Shown here piece after piece: positions 50,731-58,181 of a stretch of DNA of 58,776 bases (positions are counted from its first letter, which is position 1; each line of letters begins with the position of its first letter). Source of the stretch: a virus; IMG/VR virus record IMGVR_UViG_3300046167_000328, positions 1 through 58,776 of that record; one strand, 5' to 3'. The notes below the pieces were generated by a model. The model was not told the origin of the DNA. It searched no databases and was given only the letters and a program-made list of their open reading frames with translations. The translations under genes and the position numbers were made by a program.

Positions 50731-52452
50731 TTATTCCCAAGGCATTTTTTCAGTTGATACATCTAAAGGTTCATGAGGAAGGAAACAACCTGATCTTGGC
50801 TCCCATTTAAAATGTGCTTCAGCTCCGTTCTCACCGAGGTTTTGAAACTTTATTTTAAGTACCTTAGCTTTAACTGTTTTGTTCTCATAATCCCTATGTA
50901 CTAACAAACCGTGATAAGAAGCATCGTACCATTCACCACCACCTTTAATGTTATACATTGTAGGCTCTTCAATCTTACCATCTTTGTCTTTATACATCTT
51001 TGTTGGATGCGCTACAATAAATACAAGTACGTCAAACTTTTTAGCAAATGTTTCTATCTTAGTTAGATATTCCATTGTGTAACGGTTAACATCTTCAGTC
51101 TTACAGTCTACGTCTCTAACTTTATTAAATGGATCTATAACTAGGCATTTAATACCTTTACGTTTAACTAGCTCAGCAGCTTTTTTAAGCACTGACTCTA
51201 AGGTATAACGTTCCATGTCAATGTGAAAGTAATTACTATTACAATGATCTGCTATTTGATTCCATTTATCTCCACCGATATCTTCTTTAGTTGGCATACC
51301 TTGCCAAGTCTTACGCATTAGTTTATGAGCGTGTAGATATGTCGGTACATTCTCTGGAGATGCGAAAGCTGTTTTCCAACCGTAGTTTGCGTTATAACCA
51401 ACAACCATTTGATCCACGAAATCCGACTTACCTGAAGAAGGTATTCCAGTGACAGTAATAAATTGACCAGTATACGTAGAAAATATATCATCAAAGTTCT
51501 GTAAACCAATTTGAAAGCCAGGCTTAAAACCATTACGAACAAAGTCAGTGACTTCATCCTCGATATCTCTGAACGTAGTAACGTTTTCAAGAGGTACAGG
51601 CCTTGCGCCAGTGATTCTTTCTGTAAGTTTTTCTGCTCCATATTTCTGCAAGTATTCATTTGCATCTTTACAATCTTCAAATGTTGATAGAAAACAAACT
51701 TCTGATCCTAGCCTTCTAACTAACTCTGTCTGTAATGCCTGTCCAGCTTCGTCTGAATCTACGGCTAAAATAATCTTTTCTTTGTCTTCGAAATAATCTA
51801 TGCAATTGTCTAAGTAATCTAAATTGTTAGTATTAAGTGTTGCTCCATTAGGAACTGATATAGCGTTTGTAATACCTGCTTCATGTAAAGCTAACACATC
51901 CATTTCGCCTTCAACTATAACACAATATTCATAGCCTACTATACTGTCTATATTATAGAATACTTTCTCAGCACCCTTATATAATTTAAAGTTCTTTCTT
52001 CCATCTCGGTATTTAATATTAGTTAATTCACCGCCCATAAAATAATTGAACTTTATTACATTCTCGGTCTTACCGGTCTGTGGCATCCACTCAGGACCCT
52101 CACTGATTTCTAAATCAATAAGAGTCTGAGCTGATATACCTCTTGTTTTAAACCATTCAATAACCTTATCACTAACAAACTCAGGTTTATCTTTATCTGT
52201 TTTGACTTCAGGTTTTACATATACTTTCTCAGCAGAACCTTTACGCTGATAAGTATGTAGTTGAAATGATTTGTTACAGTTGTGACAAGTACCGAGACCC
52301 CGTTCCCAATCATAAGAAGCGCATTTTGCTTTTTGATTCTTGGGTTTCCTATTGTGAGAGCACAAAGGGCATATACCCTGTTTTTTACCCTCTTCTAGGC
52401 CATGCTGATTGAACGTGTCAATCGCAAATCCATTGATCTCTGTTGTCTGCAT
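50731..52452 (-). CDS. Primase-helicase (T7 gp4/Twinkle-like)
   Basis: 573 residues, bifunctional replication enzyme. Zinc-binding domain: C28, C31, C56 and C59 (CPLC...CHNC). TOPRIM primase: E181 in EGEMD and the DSD motif near 232-234. RecA-like helicase: Walker A GIPSSGKS (about 336-343), Walker B LVID (437-440), sensor VAHPTK with H482, and a basic finger toward the C-terminus. It would prime and unwind DNA at the fork. No phage polymerase partner is visible, so it probably cooperates with the host replicase. Confidence 0.9.
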   Translation of the reverse strand: MQTTEINGFAIDTFNQHGLEEGKKQGICPLCSHNRKPKNQKAKCASYDWERGLGTCHNCNKSFQLHTYQRKGSAEKVYVKPEVKTDKDKPEFVSDKVIEWFKTRGISAQTLIDLEISEGPEWMPQTGKTENVIKFNYFMGGELTNIKYRDGRKNFKLYKGAEKVFYNIDSIVGYEYCVIVEGEMDVLALHEAGITNAISVPNGATLNTNNLDYLDNCIDYFEDKEKIILAVDSDEAGQALQTELVRRLGSEVCFLSTFEDCKDANEYLQKYGAEKLTERITGARPVPLENVTTFRDIEDEVTDFVRNGFKPGFQIGLQNFDDIFSTYTGQFITVTGIPSSGKSDFVDQMVVGYNANYGWKTAFASPENVPTYLHAHKLMRKTWQGMPTKEDIGGDKWNQIADHCNSNYFHIDMERYTLESVLKKAAELVKRKGIKCLVIDPFNKVRDVDCKTEDVNRYTMEYLTKIETFAKKFDVLVFIVAHPTKMYKDKDGKIEEPTMYNIKGGGEWYDASYHGLLVHRDYENKTVKAKVLKIKFQNLGENGAEAHFKWEPRSGCFLPHEPLDVSTEKMPWE

Positions 52453-52469
52453 TTAATTTAATTTAATTA

Positions 52470-52583
52470 TTACCACTTTTCTTCGTCCCTGCAGTCAGGG
52501 CATATATCACAGAAAGCATATTCACTTTCTGACATACTAGCATGACACATTTGACACGCTATCTCTCCGTTATTCCTATACAT
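52470..52583 (-). CDS. Small Cys-rich zinc-finger-like protein (37 aa)
   Basis: MYRNNGEIACQMCHASMSES then EYAFCDICPDCRDEEKW. Pattern CxxC...CxxCxxC with His can bind zinc. ATG overlaps the SSB stop (TAATG), so it is translated with SSB, before the primase-helicase. Function unknown. Confidence 0.6.
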   Translation of the reverse strand: MYRNNGEIACQMCHASMSESEYAFCDICPDCRDEEKW

Positions 52584-52894
52584 TAGAACGGAAGGTCATC
52601 TGCTTGAGGTGTTAGTGATTGAGCAGCTTGCTGAGGTTGATCGTCTCTAGGTGCTGTAGCTACATTATCTCCATTAGTCCATACTACTTGTACATTACCT
52701 AAGTAAGTCTTAGCTGTTTTAGCTTCTCTCTCTTCTTTTGATTGAGCTACTACTATAGGTCCTTGGTTACCGAACTGATCAGGTTCATCGTTTAATGTAA
52801 TGGTAATCGGTAAGTATTTACCTTTTTTACCTTCAATGATCTTTGTCTTATCAATGTTATTAAGATTGATACTTGCTTTAATAATACTAGCCAT
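52583..52894 (-). CDS. ssb: Single-stranded DNA-binding protein
   Basis: 103 residues. A beta-rich OB-fold-sized body with a disordered Gln-rich linker and an acidic DDLPF terminus, equivalent to the DDDIPF tail by which bacterial SSB recruits partners. Shorter than bacterial SSB (about 170). It would coat ssDNA made by the helicase and the exonuclease. Operon order: 55-aa gene, ssb, zinc-finger-like gene, primase-helicase, under promoter copy 8. Confidence 0.75.
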   Translation of the reverse strand: MASIIKASINLNNIDKTKIIEGKKGKYLPITITLNDEPDQFGNQGPIVVAQSKEEREAKTAKTYLGNVQVVWTNGDNVATAPRDDQPQQAAQSLTPQADDLPF

Positions 52895-52896
52895 AA

Positions 52897-53064
52897 TTAG
52901 TACGCTGTTAATTGGTTAAACATTCTTGTTAATTGTTGTTTAGTTGCTCCTGTAGTTCTTCTTAAGTTGTCTACAGCTTTCACGTGTGTTTGCTTTGAAT
53001 AAAAGTTTTCAGGACTTGTTTTTAATCCTGTTACAGTACACGTTTTTTTAACTGATCTTCTCAT
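52897..53064 (-). CDS. Small basic protein (55 aa)
   Basis: Begins MRRSVKKTCTVTGLKTSPEN. Basic, helical, single Cys. First gene after early promoter copy 8; ssb starts 3 nt after it. The C-terminal segment NLRRTTGATKQQLTRMFNQL looks like a short DNA-binding helix pair but no family is assigned. Confidence 0.6.
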   Translation of the reverse strand: MRRSVKKTCTVTGLKTSPENFYSKQTHVKAVDNLRRTTGATKQQLTRMFNQLTAY

Positions 53065-53083
53065 AATTTAAATTGATTTAATT

Positions 53084-53125
53084 GTTATTAATATAATCCG
53101 TAGTTAATCGTATTTTTTTTGTAAA
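53084..53125 (-). promoter_or_regulatory. Early promoter, family copy 8
   Basis: Minus strand: TTACAAAAAAAATACGA, 9 nt, GATTATAT (GATTATAT at 53091-53098, TACGA at 53108-53112). It gives the ssb-primase-helicase group its own promoter inside the longer operon from promoter copy 9. Confidence 0.7.
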
Positions 53126-53126
53126 A

Positions 53127-53867
53127 CTACAGAGTTTTTGTTATACAGTATTGAGCTGGGTTAAAATCTTCATTTTTATAAAATAACCTATATTGCTCTA
53201 TAGCTTGCTCAACTTTATCTTTACCTCTTTGTAAGAACTGAGGAGAGCAATCGAATATACCTATTTGACCATTTGTTTTGTCAATAGCTATAAATACCAT
53301 ATCCATGTTAAAATAGCTAGAGTATATGTAAGCTTGGCTATCGTAATTGTATTCTTTTGCTGAATAAGAAAACTTTTCTAAATTAGATGTAGTTTTTAAA
53401 TCTACTACTAACTGTTGAGTGTTATTTACAATATCTGCTTTCAACTTCCACCATTCACCACCTAGTTCTAATACTCCAGGTATTTCATATTCAACATCGA
53501 TATCTTGTATTAATTCTCTACACATATCATTTGCCATTAACTTATCTCTTAGTACTTGAAGCTCATCAGCTTCTTTCTGTAACAGACACATTTCACCTCC
53601 AGACAAGTCTTTGTATATCTTAGAGTTTCTACTAGCAGCTTCTATTATTTTATACTGTTCTAGTTTATCTGGCTCGAGAACTAACGTATGAAAGTAACCT
53701 CCTTTTATTAAATTTGGATTACCTACAATAGGTTTTTTAAAACTCATTGGATCTCTAATTAAAGATCGTATATCTGAGTTGCTTAAATATTGTTTACCAA
53801 AGTCTCCATAATAATGCTCGTCATTGTCTAACTTTTTTAAGATCTCATTTTTTTCTTTATCTGTCAT
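53127..53867 (-). CDS. RecE/exonuclease VIII-like nuclease
   Basis: 246 residues. The N-terminal LSNSDIRSLIRDPMSF and the GYFHTLVLEP block (H60) are typical of phage exonuclease VIII-like proteins. D145 (KLKADIV) and D156-K158 (VVDLKTT) are the PD-(D/E)xK core, with the QAYIYS helix (Q178) after it. It chews DNA ends to ssDNA for the ERF annealase encoded directly upstream (overlap 4 nt). Confidence 0.8.
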   Translation of the reverse strand: MTDKEKNEILKKLDNDEHYYGDFGKQYLSNSDIRSLIRDPMSFKKPIVGNPNLIKGGYFHTLVLEPDKLEQYKIIEAASRNSKIYKDLSGGEMCLLQKEADELQVLRDKLMANDMCRELIQDIDVEYEIPGVLELGGEWWKLKADIVNNTQQLVVDLKTTSNLEKFSYSAKEYNYDSQAYIYSSYFNMDMVFIAIDKTNGQIGIFDCSPQFLQRGKDKVEQAIEQYRLFYKNEDFNPAQYCITKTL

Positions 53868-54388
53868 AAGGTTTTTAAGGTTGCAGCAGGTATTTCGTAT
53901 TTACTTTTAATAGCGTCTAAACTTCCTCCTGCCTTTAAGAAAGCTTTAGCTTTTTCTAATGCTTGACCTTGTAATTTAGGTTTAGCTTTAGGTGTTTTAC
54001 CGTGACTATTTACGGCATCACTGTCTTGAGTATCATCAATTAGAAATAAATTTCCAAGAGCATACTTTTTTCCATAACTGGAGGCACTACCAAACTTCTG
54101 TGGCATTTGCATACCTTTCTGATCAAGATCAATACCGACAACAGCAGTCGCGTGTATAGCATCTTTGCCATCAGTCACAGTTGCTTTAGACTCTAATATA
54201 GGAAATGGATCCGTAGATATTAATGTCTCGCTAATTGTAACTGATACTCCTAACTCTAATAGATAAGGTTTTGTTGCTTCAAGGATGTCTTCGGCTGATC
54301 TGAAGTTGTATTTACCGAAGGAGTTAAATCTAGATTTTTTAGATTTAAACTTTGTTTGGATAGTAGCTAATTTTTCGTTTAGTATCAT
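53864..54388 (-). CDS. ERF-family single-strand annealing protein
   Basis: 174 residues. Diagnostic blocks are FGKYNFRSAEDILEATKPYL (about 24-43) and GSASSYGKKYALGNLFLIDD with TQDSDA (about 100-125), typical of the ERF superfamily. The C-terminus is basic and helical, as in DNA-binding ERF tails. Anneals complementary strands in concert with the following exonuclease. Confidence 0.85.
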   Translation of the reverse strand: MILNEKLATIQTKFKSKKSRFNSFGKYNFRSAEDILEATKPYLLELGVSVTISETLISTDPFPILESKATVTDGKDAIHATAVVGIDLDQKGMQMPQKFGSASSYGKKYALGNLFLIDDTQDSDAVNSHGKTPKAKPKLQGQALEKAKAFLKAGGSLDAIKSKYEIPAATLKTL

Positions 54389-54462
54389 TCGTTTGTTTTT
54401 AAATTGCTTATTATTATAATTACATGTTTAGATTAAGTTTTACGTACTGTTTTGCACTTAAC
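54389..54462 (-). promoter_or_regulatory. Gap between sigma and ERF genes, possible promoter
   Basis: A 74-nt gap carries TATAATAATAAGC on the minus strand about 27 nt before the ERF start. It lacks the TACGA-N9 element of the main family, so it could be a weak host-type or sigma-dependent promoter. Confidence 0.25.
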
Positions 54463-55224
54463 TTAAAGATAGTCAAGCACTTGCGAGTGGTCTACGCTAT
54501 CAATTAATTTTTCTACAGCAGACTTTTTTAGCTCAGAAACTCTTACATAAGAGCTTGTACCTTTTATCTCTAGTATTTCTGCTATTTTTTTTGCAGGTAA
54601 TTTATCACAGTCTAAACCATAAGATAATCTTAATACTTCGTACTCTAAATTGTTTAAGTGTTTTTGCATTAAACCTTTTAGATACAAATTAAGTAGCTGT
54701 ATATTATACGGCTCTGATTTGTCTGGTATTTGGTACATAGTATTTTCTTCATCATCATTAAGTTGCTGAGAGTCTATTGATAAAAATATAGAGTTAAAAA
54801 ACATAGAAACCATTTTCTTGTCTTTAGGATTTTTACGTATCTCATTTAGTTTATGTTCTGGTATACGTATATCTCCTCTGTTGATGTCTATACGTCTTCT
54901 AATGGCTCCTTTTATACGTTTAGACAGAAAGCTTTTTAATGTTTTTTCCGTGTCGTTAGATTCCATAAGTCTAGACATTTCTAATTTATCAACAGCTCTT
55001 GTCAATGCTTCATTACCTATTTGAATTAGATCATTTATAGATAAAACACCTGAAGCTTGTTGTGATGTAGAAAACTTACGTGCTAAATTTTCAACTAAAG
55101 GTAAAAACTTAACTATCAACTCATCTCTAGTATATTCGTCCCAAAACTTACCTTCGATATTCATTATAGATGTTTTAACATCTTCTTTATATCTTATGTA
55201 GTTCTGTATATTATATTTCTTCAT
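54463..55224 (-). CDS. Phage RNA polymerase sigma factor (sigma-70 family)
   Basis: 253 residues. Region 2-like LPLVENLARKFSTSQQASGV with LSINDLIQIGNEALTRAVDK (about 37-78) and a region 4-like helix-turn-helix, YEVLRLSYGLDCDKLPAKKI with AEILEIKGTSSYVRVSELKK (about 198-240). A connecting GDIRIPEHKLNEIRK region 3-like segment is present. It would direct host RNA polymerase to phage promoters. It lies in the early operon, so it may open the late arm or sustain the middle genes. Confidence 0.85.
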   Translation of the reverse strand: MKKYNIQNYIRYKEDVKTSIMNIEGKFWDEYTRDELIVKFLPLVENLARKFSTSQQASGVLSINDLIQIGNEALTRAVDKLEMSRLMESNDTEKTLKSFLSKRIKGAIRRRIDINRGDIRIPEHKLNEIRKNPKDKKMVSMFFNSIFLSIDSQQLNDDEENTMYQIPDKSEPYNIQLLNLYLKGLMQKHLNNLEYEVLRLSYGLDCDKLPAKKIAEILEIKGTSSYVRVSELKKSAVEKLIDSVDHSQVLDYL

Positions 55225-55351
55225 AATTAACTGGCATGTTATTAATAATATCTTGCTCTAATTTTTCTACTTTATTTATTAAGTATATGTTATCTGGTTG
55301 TACTATTTTTAATATAGATTTTATTTCTTTTATTTTATCTGAAGTAGTCAT
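55211..55351 (-). CDS. Small helical protein (46 aa)
   Basis: Begins MTTSDKIKEIKSILKIVQPD. Lys/Glu/Ile-rich helix, ending NMPVNYEEI. ATGA overlap with the HTH gene stop, and its end overlaps the sigma start by 14 nt: three genes linked by overlaps. Possibly a regulator partner (anti-sigma-like) but no evidence beyond position. Confidence 0.5.
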   Translation of the reverse strand: MTTSDKIKEIKSILKIVQPDNIYLINKVEKLEQDIINNMPVNYEEI

Positions 55352-55968
55352 AATTGCTGATTTAAAAGTTCTTTTTCTTTCTTAAGTTCGTAACTCATAT
55401 TTCTATGTATAGTTCTTGAAGAACAGTCTAATAGACCTGCTAGTCTAGTTATTGTTATTTTTTTACTATCATCATGAAGATCTAGCATACACTGGTATAT
55501 AGACTCTTCATCTACTCTAGACGATCTCCCTATTAACTTACCTACTATAACCATTTTTTCTCTTGTAGATAAACCACTACCATCTCTAAATATTATTTTT
55601 CTTAATTTATTTTTTGGTGGTTGCTCTAAATCTAACATGCTGACTTCATAAATTATATTATTTAAGCTTTGCTTATTAATAGTAAATGTCACAAAGCCAG
55701 AGATCTTGTTACATATGTGCTCAGCTAAATCATTAAAGCTGTCAGGATCTAGTTGTGGGTTTAAGTACCATAACACTAATAGATGCCATTTTAAACTACG
55801 ATATGTAGTTATCTTAGCCTTGCTTCTGAACAACTCGTAACACTGATAAGTTCCATCGACGTAGTAACTACCCCAAGAATAAACCTCAGTAGGTTGATCT
55901 GTTATAGGACTACGTCTATAGACTATTTTTCTTCGATGCAAGTATTCTAAATTTCTAATATGTGACAT
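55348..55968 (-). CDS. HTH transcription regulator (206 aa)
   Basis: Begins MSHIRNLEYLHRRKIVYRRS. The C-terminal part (about 130-200) has STREKMVIVGKLIGRSSRVD and then a helix-turn-helix, KKITITRLAGLLDCSSRTIH with RNMSYELKKEKELL, whose recognition helix (SSRTIHRNM) is classical. The N-terminal 120 residues are of unknown type. Its start codon lies inside the palindromic operator copy B, so autoregulation is likely; the same operator precedes the late arm. Upstream of the sigma gene in one operon. Confidence 0.7.
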   Translation of the reverse strand: MSHIRNLEYLHRRKIVYRRSPITDQPTEVYSWGSYYVDGTYQCYELFRSKAKITTYRSLKWHLLVLWYLNPQLDPDSFNDLAEHICNKISGFVTFTINKQSLNNIIYEVSMLDLEQPPKNKLRKIIFRDGSGLSTREKMVIVGKLIGRSSRVDEESIYQCMLDLHDDSKKITITRLAGLLDCSSRTIHRNMSYELKKEKELLNQQL

Positions 55969-56006
55969 TAGCCTATTACTATTTAATATTAGGGGCTGTT
56001 GTCACA
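55961..56006. promoter_or_regulatory. Palindromic operator, copy B (over HTH gene start)
   Basis: Arms TGTGACATTAGCC (55961-55973) and GGGCTGTTGTCACA (55993-56006), inverted repeats matching at 11 of 13 positions. The HTH gene ATG (55968-55966) lies in the left arm and the upstream 45-aa gene ends in the middle. Nearly identical to copy A at 6023-6069. It could act as a DNA operator or as an mRNA hairpin blocking translation. Confidence 0.7.
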
Positions 56007-56116
56007 GTTCCTTTTTGTTTTAACTTATATGAAAAATCATTTTCTTTTAAGAAAATTGTTTCAACTTGTAATTCTTTCTGTCTTAAATCTTCGAATAACT
56101 GTTTTGTTCTACCCAT
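55979..56116 (-). CDS. Small protein upstream of HTH gene (45 aa)
   Basis: Begins MGRTKQLFEDLRQKELQVET. Helical, mixed charge; the final codons (GTVTTAPNIK) coincide with operator copy B, so its C-terminus may be constrained by that site. It ends 10 nt before the HTH start. Unknown function. Confidence 0.55.
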   Translation of the reverse strand: MGRTKQLFEDLRQKELQVETIFLKENDFSYKLKQKGTVTTAPNIK

Positions 56117-56117
56117 T

Positions 56118-56339
56118 TTAAAGTTTTACTAGTTTTAATCTTCTGTTGTATTTGCTTAACAGTTTAGCTTTTACCTCTATATTACCACGAGTAATAGTTA
56201 TATTCTTATTTAAACTATATTCGCTTTTAAAAGATGCTTTAACTATTTCGTTATGCAGGTAGGTTATTCTGTTGCTTAGGAACCTTACGTGCTTTGCTTT
56301 TCTTTGTTTGTGTCTGTATCTTCGTATTAATCTTCGCAT
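56118..56339 (-). CDS. Very basic small protein (73 aa)
   Basis: Begins MRRLIRRYRHKQRKAKHVRF. Arg/Lys-rich N-terminus and a helical core, ending YNRRLKLVKL. Overlaps the preceding gene by 13 nt. Likely nucleic-acid binding from charge, not recognised. Confidence 0.65.
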   Translation of the reverse strand: MRRLIRRYRHKQRKAKHVRFLSNRITYLHNEIVKASFKSEYSLNKNITITRGNIEVKAKLLSKYNRRLKLVKL

Positions 56340-56821
56340 AATTCGTTGATGTTAGATGGACGTATAATCTTCTGCTCATTTTTGTTTCTTATGTTTTGTT
56401 TTTCTTGTTCGTAATAATTCCAGTAAGCTAACAGGCTATTGTCACTAACCTTATATTCTTCTGGCATACATTGTGGTGGTTCTGTAAAGCCTCTATCAGG
56501 CATACCAACTGGCGGCTGAGCCAATGCTTCACGGCACTTTTCAATACTCATATGATACTTATTGTATCTAGCTGTGTATTCTTTACCGATCGCAAGCATG
56601 TGCTCGTATAGCCAATTGTAATGATGTATACTTTCTCGAACCCAAATTGTAGATGGATGGTTTAAGTGTGCTTTTTTGTATGGCACATTATGTCCGTTAT
56701 CATACGCATGGTGCGCTGTACAAAGCATCTGAGCACATTCTAATATCATTTTAACTTTATGCTTGTCATAGAAGTAGCTAGCGGCTTTTACAGGGTTTGG
56801 ATGTAGATAAAATATATTCAT
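56327..56821 (-). CDS. Conserved phage protein of unknown function (164 aa)
   Basis: Begins MNIFYLHPNPVKAASYFYDK. The blocks HKVKMILECAQMLCTAHHAY, NHPSTIWVRESIHHYNWLYE, EYTARYNKYHMS and QPPVGMPDRGFTEPPQCMPE recur, in my recollection, in a protein found across many phages, often without assigned function. His/Cys richness hints at metal binding. Early operon, between the KTSC-like gene and the basic protein. Confidence 0.65.
   Translation of the reverse strand: MNIFYLHPNPVKAASYFYDKHKVKMILECAQMLCTAHHAYDNGHNVPYKKAHLNHPSTIWVRESIHHYNWLYEHMLAIGKEYTARYNKYHMSIEKCREALAQPPVGMPDRGFTEPPQCMPEEYKVSDNSLLAYWNYYEQEKQNIRNKNEQKIIRPSNINELCED
56434..56445 (-). promoter_or_regulatory. Operator half-site (GTGACAATAGCC)
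   Basis: GGCTATTGTCAC, exactly the right arm of operator copy A, inside the 164-aa gene. No partner arm was found about 30 bp away, so a single half-site for the putative regulator, or a coincidence. Confidence 0.35.
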
Positions 56822-57046
56822 TTATATCTTTTTGAAGTTACAGTTTTTAAATATATACTCGTGAAATGCAGATCCAATAGAGTTAGATCTTCTTATTTTC
56901 TTAATGGTACTAGGTTTTACATCACTGTACTCATAAGCTGATCCGCTTTTATACAATACTATTAATTTCCTAGACGCGTAAGTATAACGCAGAGATGATA
57001 CAAAACTTGATTCAACTCCTAGGTACTCTGTTTTAATTTTACTCAT
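56822..57046 (-). CDS. KTSC-domain protein (74 aa)
   Basis: Begins MSKIKTEYLGVESSFVSSLR. Matches the KTSC domain layout: V-SS-V-S-L-Y, then LIVLYKSGSAYEYSDVKPST and S-IGSAFHEYIF. The KTSC domain is a small beta-alpha module found in phages and bacteria with suggested RNA or lysyl-tRNA-synthetase-like relations. Overlaps the neighbours by 4 and 0 nt. Confidence 0.8.
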   Translation of the reverse strand: MSKIKTEYLGVESSFVSSLRYTYASRKLIVLYKSGSAYEYSDVKPSTIKKIRRSNSIGSAFHEYIFKNCNFKKI

Positions 57047-57333
57047 AATCTTTCTAATTTATCTATTAATTTATTTATTTTACTATGTACTTTAGCGGCT
57101 TCTTTGTAATCTTCTTTTTCTTCGTGCTGTGACAATAGCTTGCTAAGTCTTTCTATTTCCATTTGCAGTACTTCTTTTTCGTCTAAACCAAACACTTCAT
57201 CATTGTAATTTATCTCTAGACTACCTCCAGATTCTTTTACTTGTTTAATAAACTGTTTGTCGAACTCTGCCTGTCTTGTTAATAACTTTTGGAAAATAAT
57301 TTCCGCAAATTTTTCCATTTGTTCGTCTGTCAT
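57043..57333 (-). CDS. Coiled-coil protein with UVR-like C-terminus (96 aa)
   Basis: Begins MTDEQMEKFAEIIFQKLLTR. Helical with leucine heptads; the C-terminal HEEKEDYKEAAKVHSKINKL resembles the UvrB/UvrC-type UVR helical hairpin (E-xDYxxAAxxR/H). First gene after promoter copy 9, so an early product. It may contact a repair or clamp protein, but this is only pattern similarity. Confidence 0.6.
   Translation of the reverse strand: MTDEQMEKFAEIIFQKLLTRQAEFDKQFIKQVKESGGSLEINYNDEVFGLDEKEVLQMEIERLSKLLSQHEEKEDYKEAAKVHSKINKLIDKLERL
57128..57139 (+). promoter_or_regulatory. Operator half-site (TGTGACAATAGC)
   Basis: TGTGACAATAGC is the right arm of operator copy A, inside the UVR-like gene. With the site at 56434-56445 it is the second lone half-site in the same operon. 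Confidence 0.35.
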
Positions 57334-57348
57334 TTAATATGGTTTTTT

Positions 57349-57388
57349 ATACTTATATTATCCTATGATGATCGTATTTTGTTTGTAA
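57349..57388 (-). promoter_or_regulatory. Early promoter, family copy 9
   Basis: Minus strand: TTACAAACAAAATACGA, 9 nt, GATAATAT (GATAATAT at 57355-57362, TACGA at 57372-57376). It starts the operon that includes the HTH regulator, sigma factor and recombination genes. Confidence 0.75.
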
Positions 57389-57392
57389 ATTA

Positions 57393-57557
57393 TTACTCAT
57401 AGAATTCTTTTATTGTTTTATGGTGGTAGCCCATAGCTTTAACTATTTCTAGCCATAACTCATGGAGTTCTTCAAGAGTTAAATCTGAATGATCTACTTG
57501 TGTAGAGATTTCTTTATTATAAAACCCTAATGTAATTTTTAACGGTTCTTTGCTCAT
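57393..57557 (-). CDS. Small acidic protein (54 aa)
   Basis: Begins MSKEPLKITLGFYNKEISTQ. Helical and acidic (LTLEELHELWLEIVKAMG). It follows the Gp88-like gene by about 11 nt and ends at promoter copy 9. No known family. Confidence 0.6.
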   Translation of the reverse strand: MSKEPLKITLGFYNKEISTQVDHSDLTLEELHELWLEIVKAMGYHHKTIKEFYE

Positions 57558-57568
57558 AATTTATTATT

Positions 57569-58174
57569 TTAGTGAAATACTAATCCTACTTTTACAGTGT
57601 TGTTAAACCATCTTGTAGCATGTAGGTCAATAGAAGACGCATCAGTATAGCCAGCGCTATTAAGGTCATCGTTACTTTTAAATATTTTGGTATGCCTGTG
57701 TTTTCTTTCATCTATTAAATGTTTTTGTTTCCCTGAGTCAGAGAAGATTATATCATAATTATCTGGTAATGAGGTTTTTAAGATCATATCGATCATATTG
57801 GTATAACTGTAAAACCGCACTTTAGGATTGTGTATAGCAACTTCGATCCACTTTTTTAGATATGCACGAGAGTAATAATCGCCGCTATCATGGACTCTGA
57901 CATAATCAGGTTTCTTCTTACGTATTTCAGCGTTCATAGCATCAACAAATTTGTCAGTTTTACTTAGTTGATAACGCTTTTCAAATGCTGGTTGTACGTT
58001 TGACCATATGTACGCGCCTTTTTTAGCATAACAAAACTTTACACATGCATCAGCCATTGGACAAGTAAGTTTACCTGACGCTGATTTATAAGCCGGTATA
58101 CCAAAATTGAATACACGTAAGCCTAGCTCTTTAGATGTTTTTTTAAGTTTAGAGTTCTGTGTTAATAAGTTCAT
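57569..58174 (-). CDS. Gp88-family protein (mycobacteriophage gene product 88 type)
   Basis: 201 residues. A Cys motif CPMADACVKFCYAKKGAYIW (C38, C44, C48) and a YVRVHDSGDYYSRAYLKKWI segment match the Gp88 family found in many phages. The clustered Cys suggest an iron-sulfur or zinc site and the HDSGDYY region a barrel strand, reminiscent of radical-SAM-type proteins, but chemistry is unproven. First gene after promoter copy 10. Confidence 0.75.
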   Translation of the reverse strand: MNLLTQNSKLKKTSKELGLRVFNFGIPAYKSASGKLTCPMADACVKFCYAKKGAYIWSNVQPAFEKRYQLSKTDKFVDAMNAEIRKKKPDYVRVHDSGDYYSRAYLKKWIEVAIHNPKVRFYSYTNMIDMILKTSLPDNYDIIFSDSGKQKHLIDERKHRHTKIFKSNDDLNSAGYTDASSIDLHATRWFNNTVKVGLVFH

Positions 58175-58181
58175 AGTTTTT

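Noticed and set aside
53127-53867. Cas4-like nuclease
   Set aside because: The GYFHTLVLEP and VVDLKTT blocks with an adjacent ERF annealase fit exonuclease VIII; the Cys cluster of Cas4 is absent and no CRISPR repeats were found in the window.
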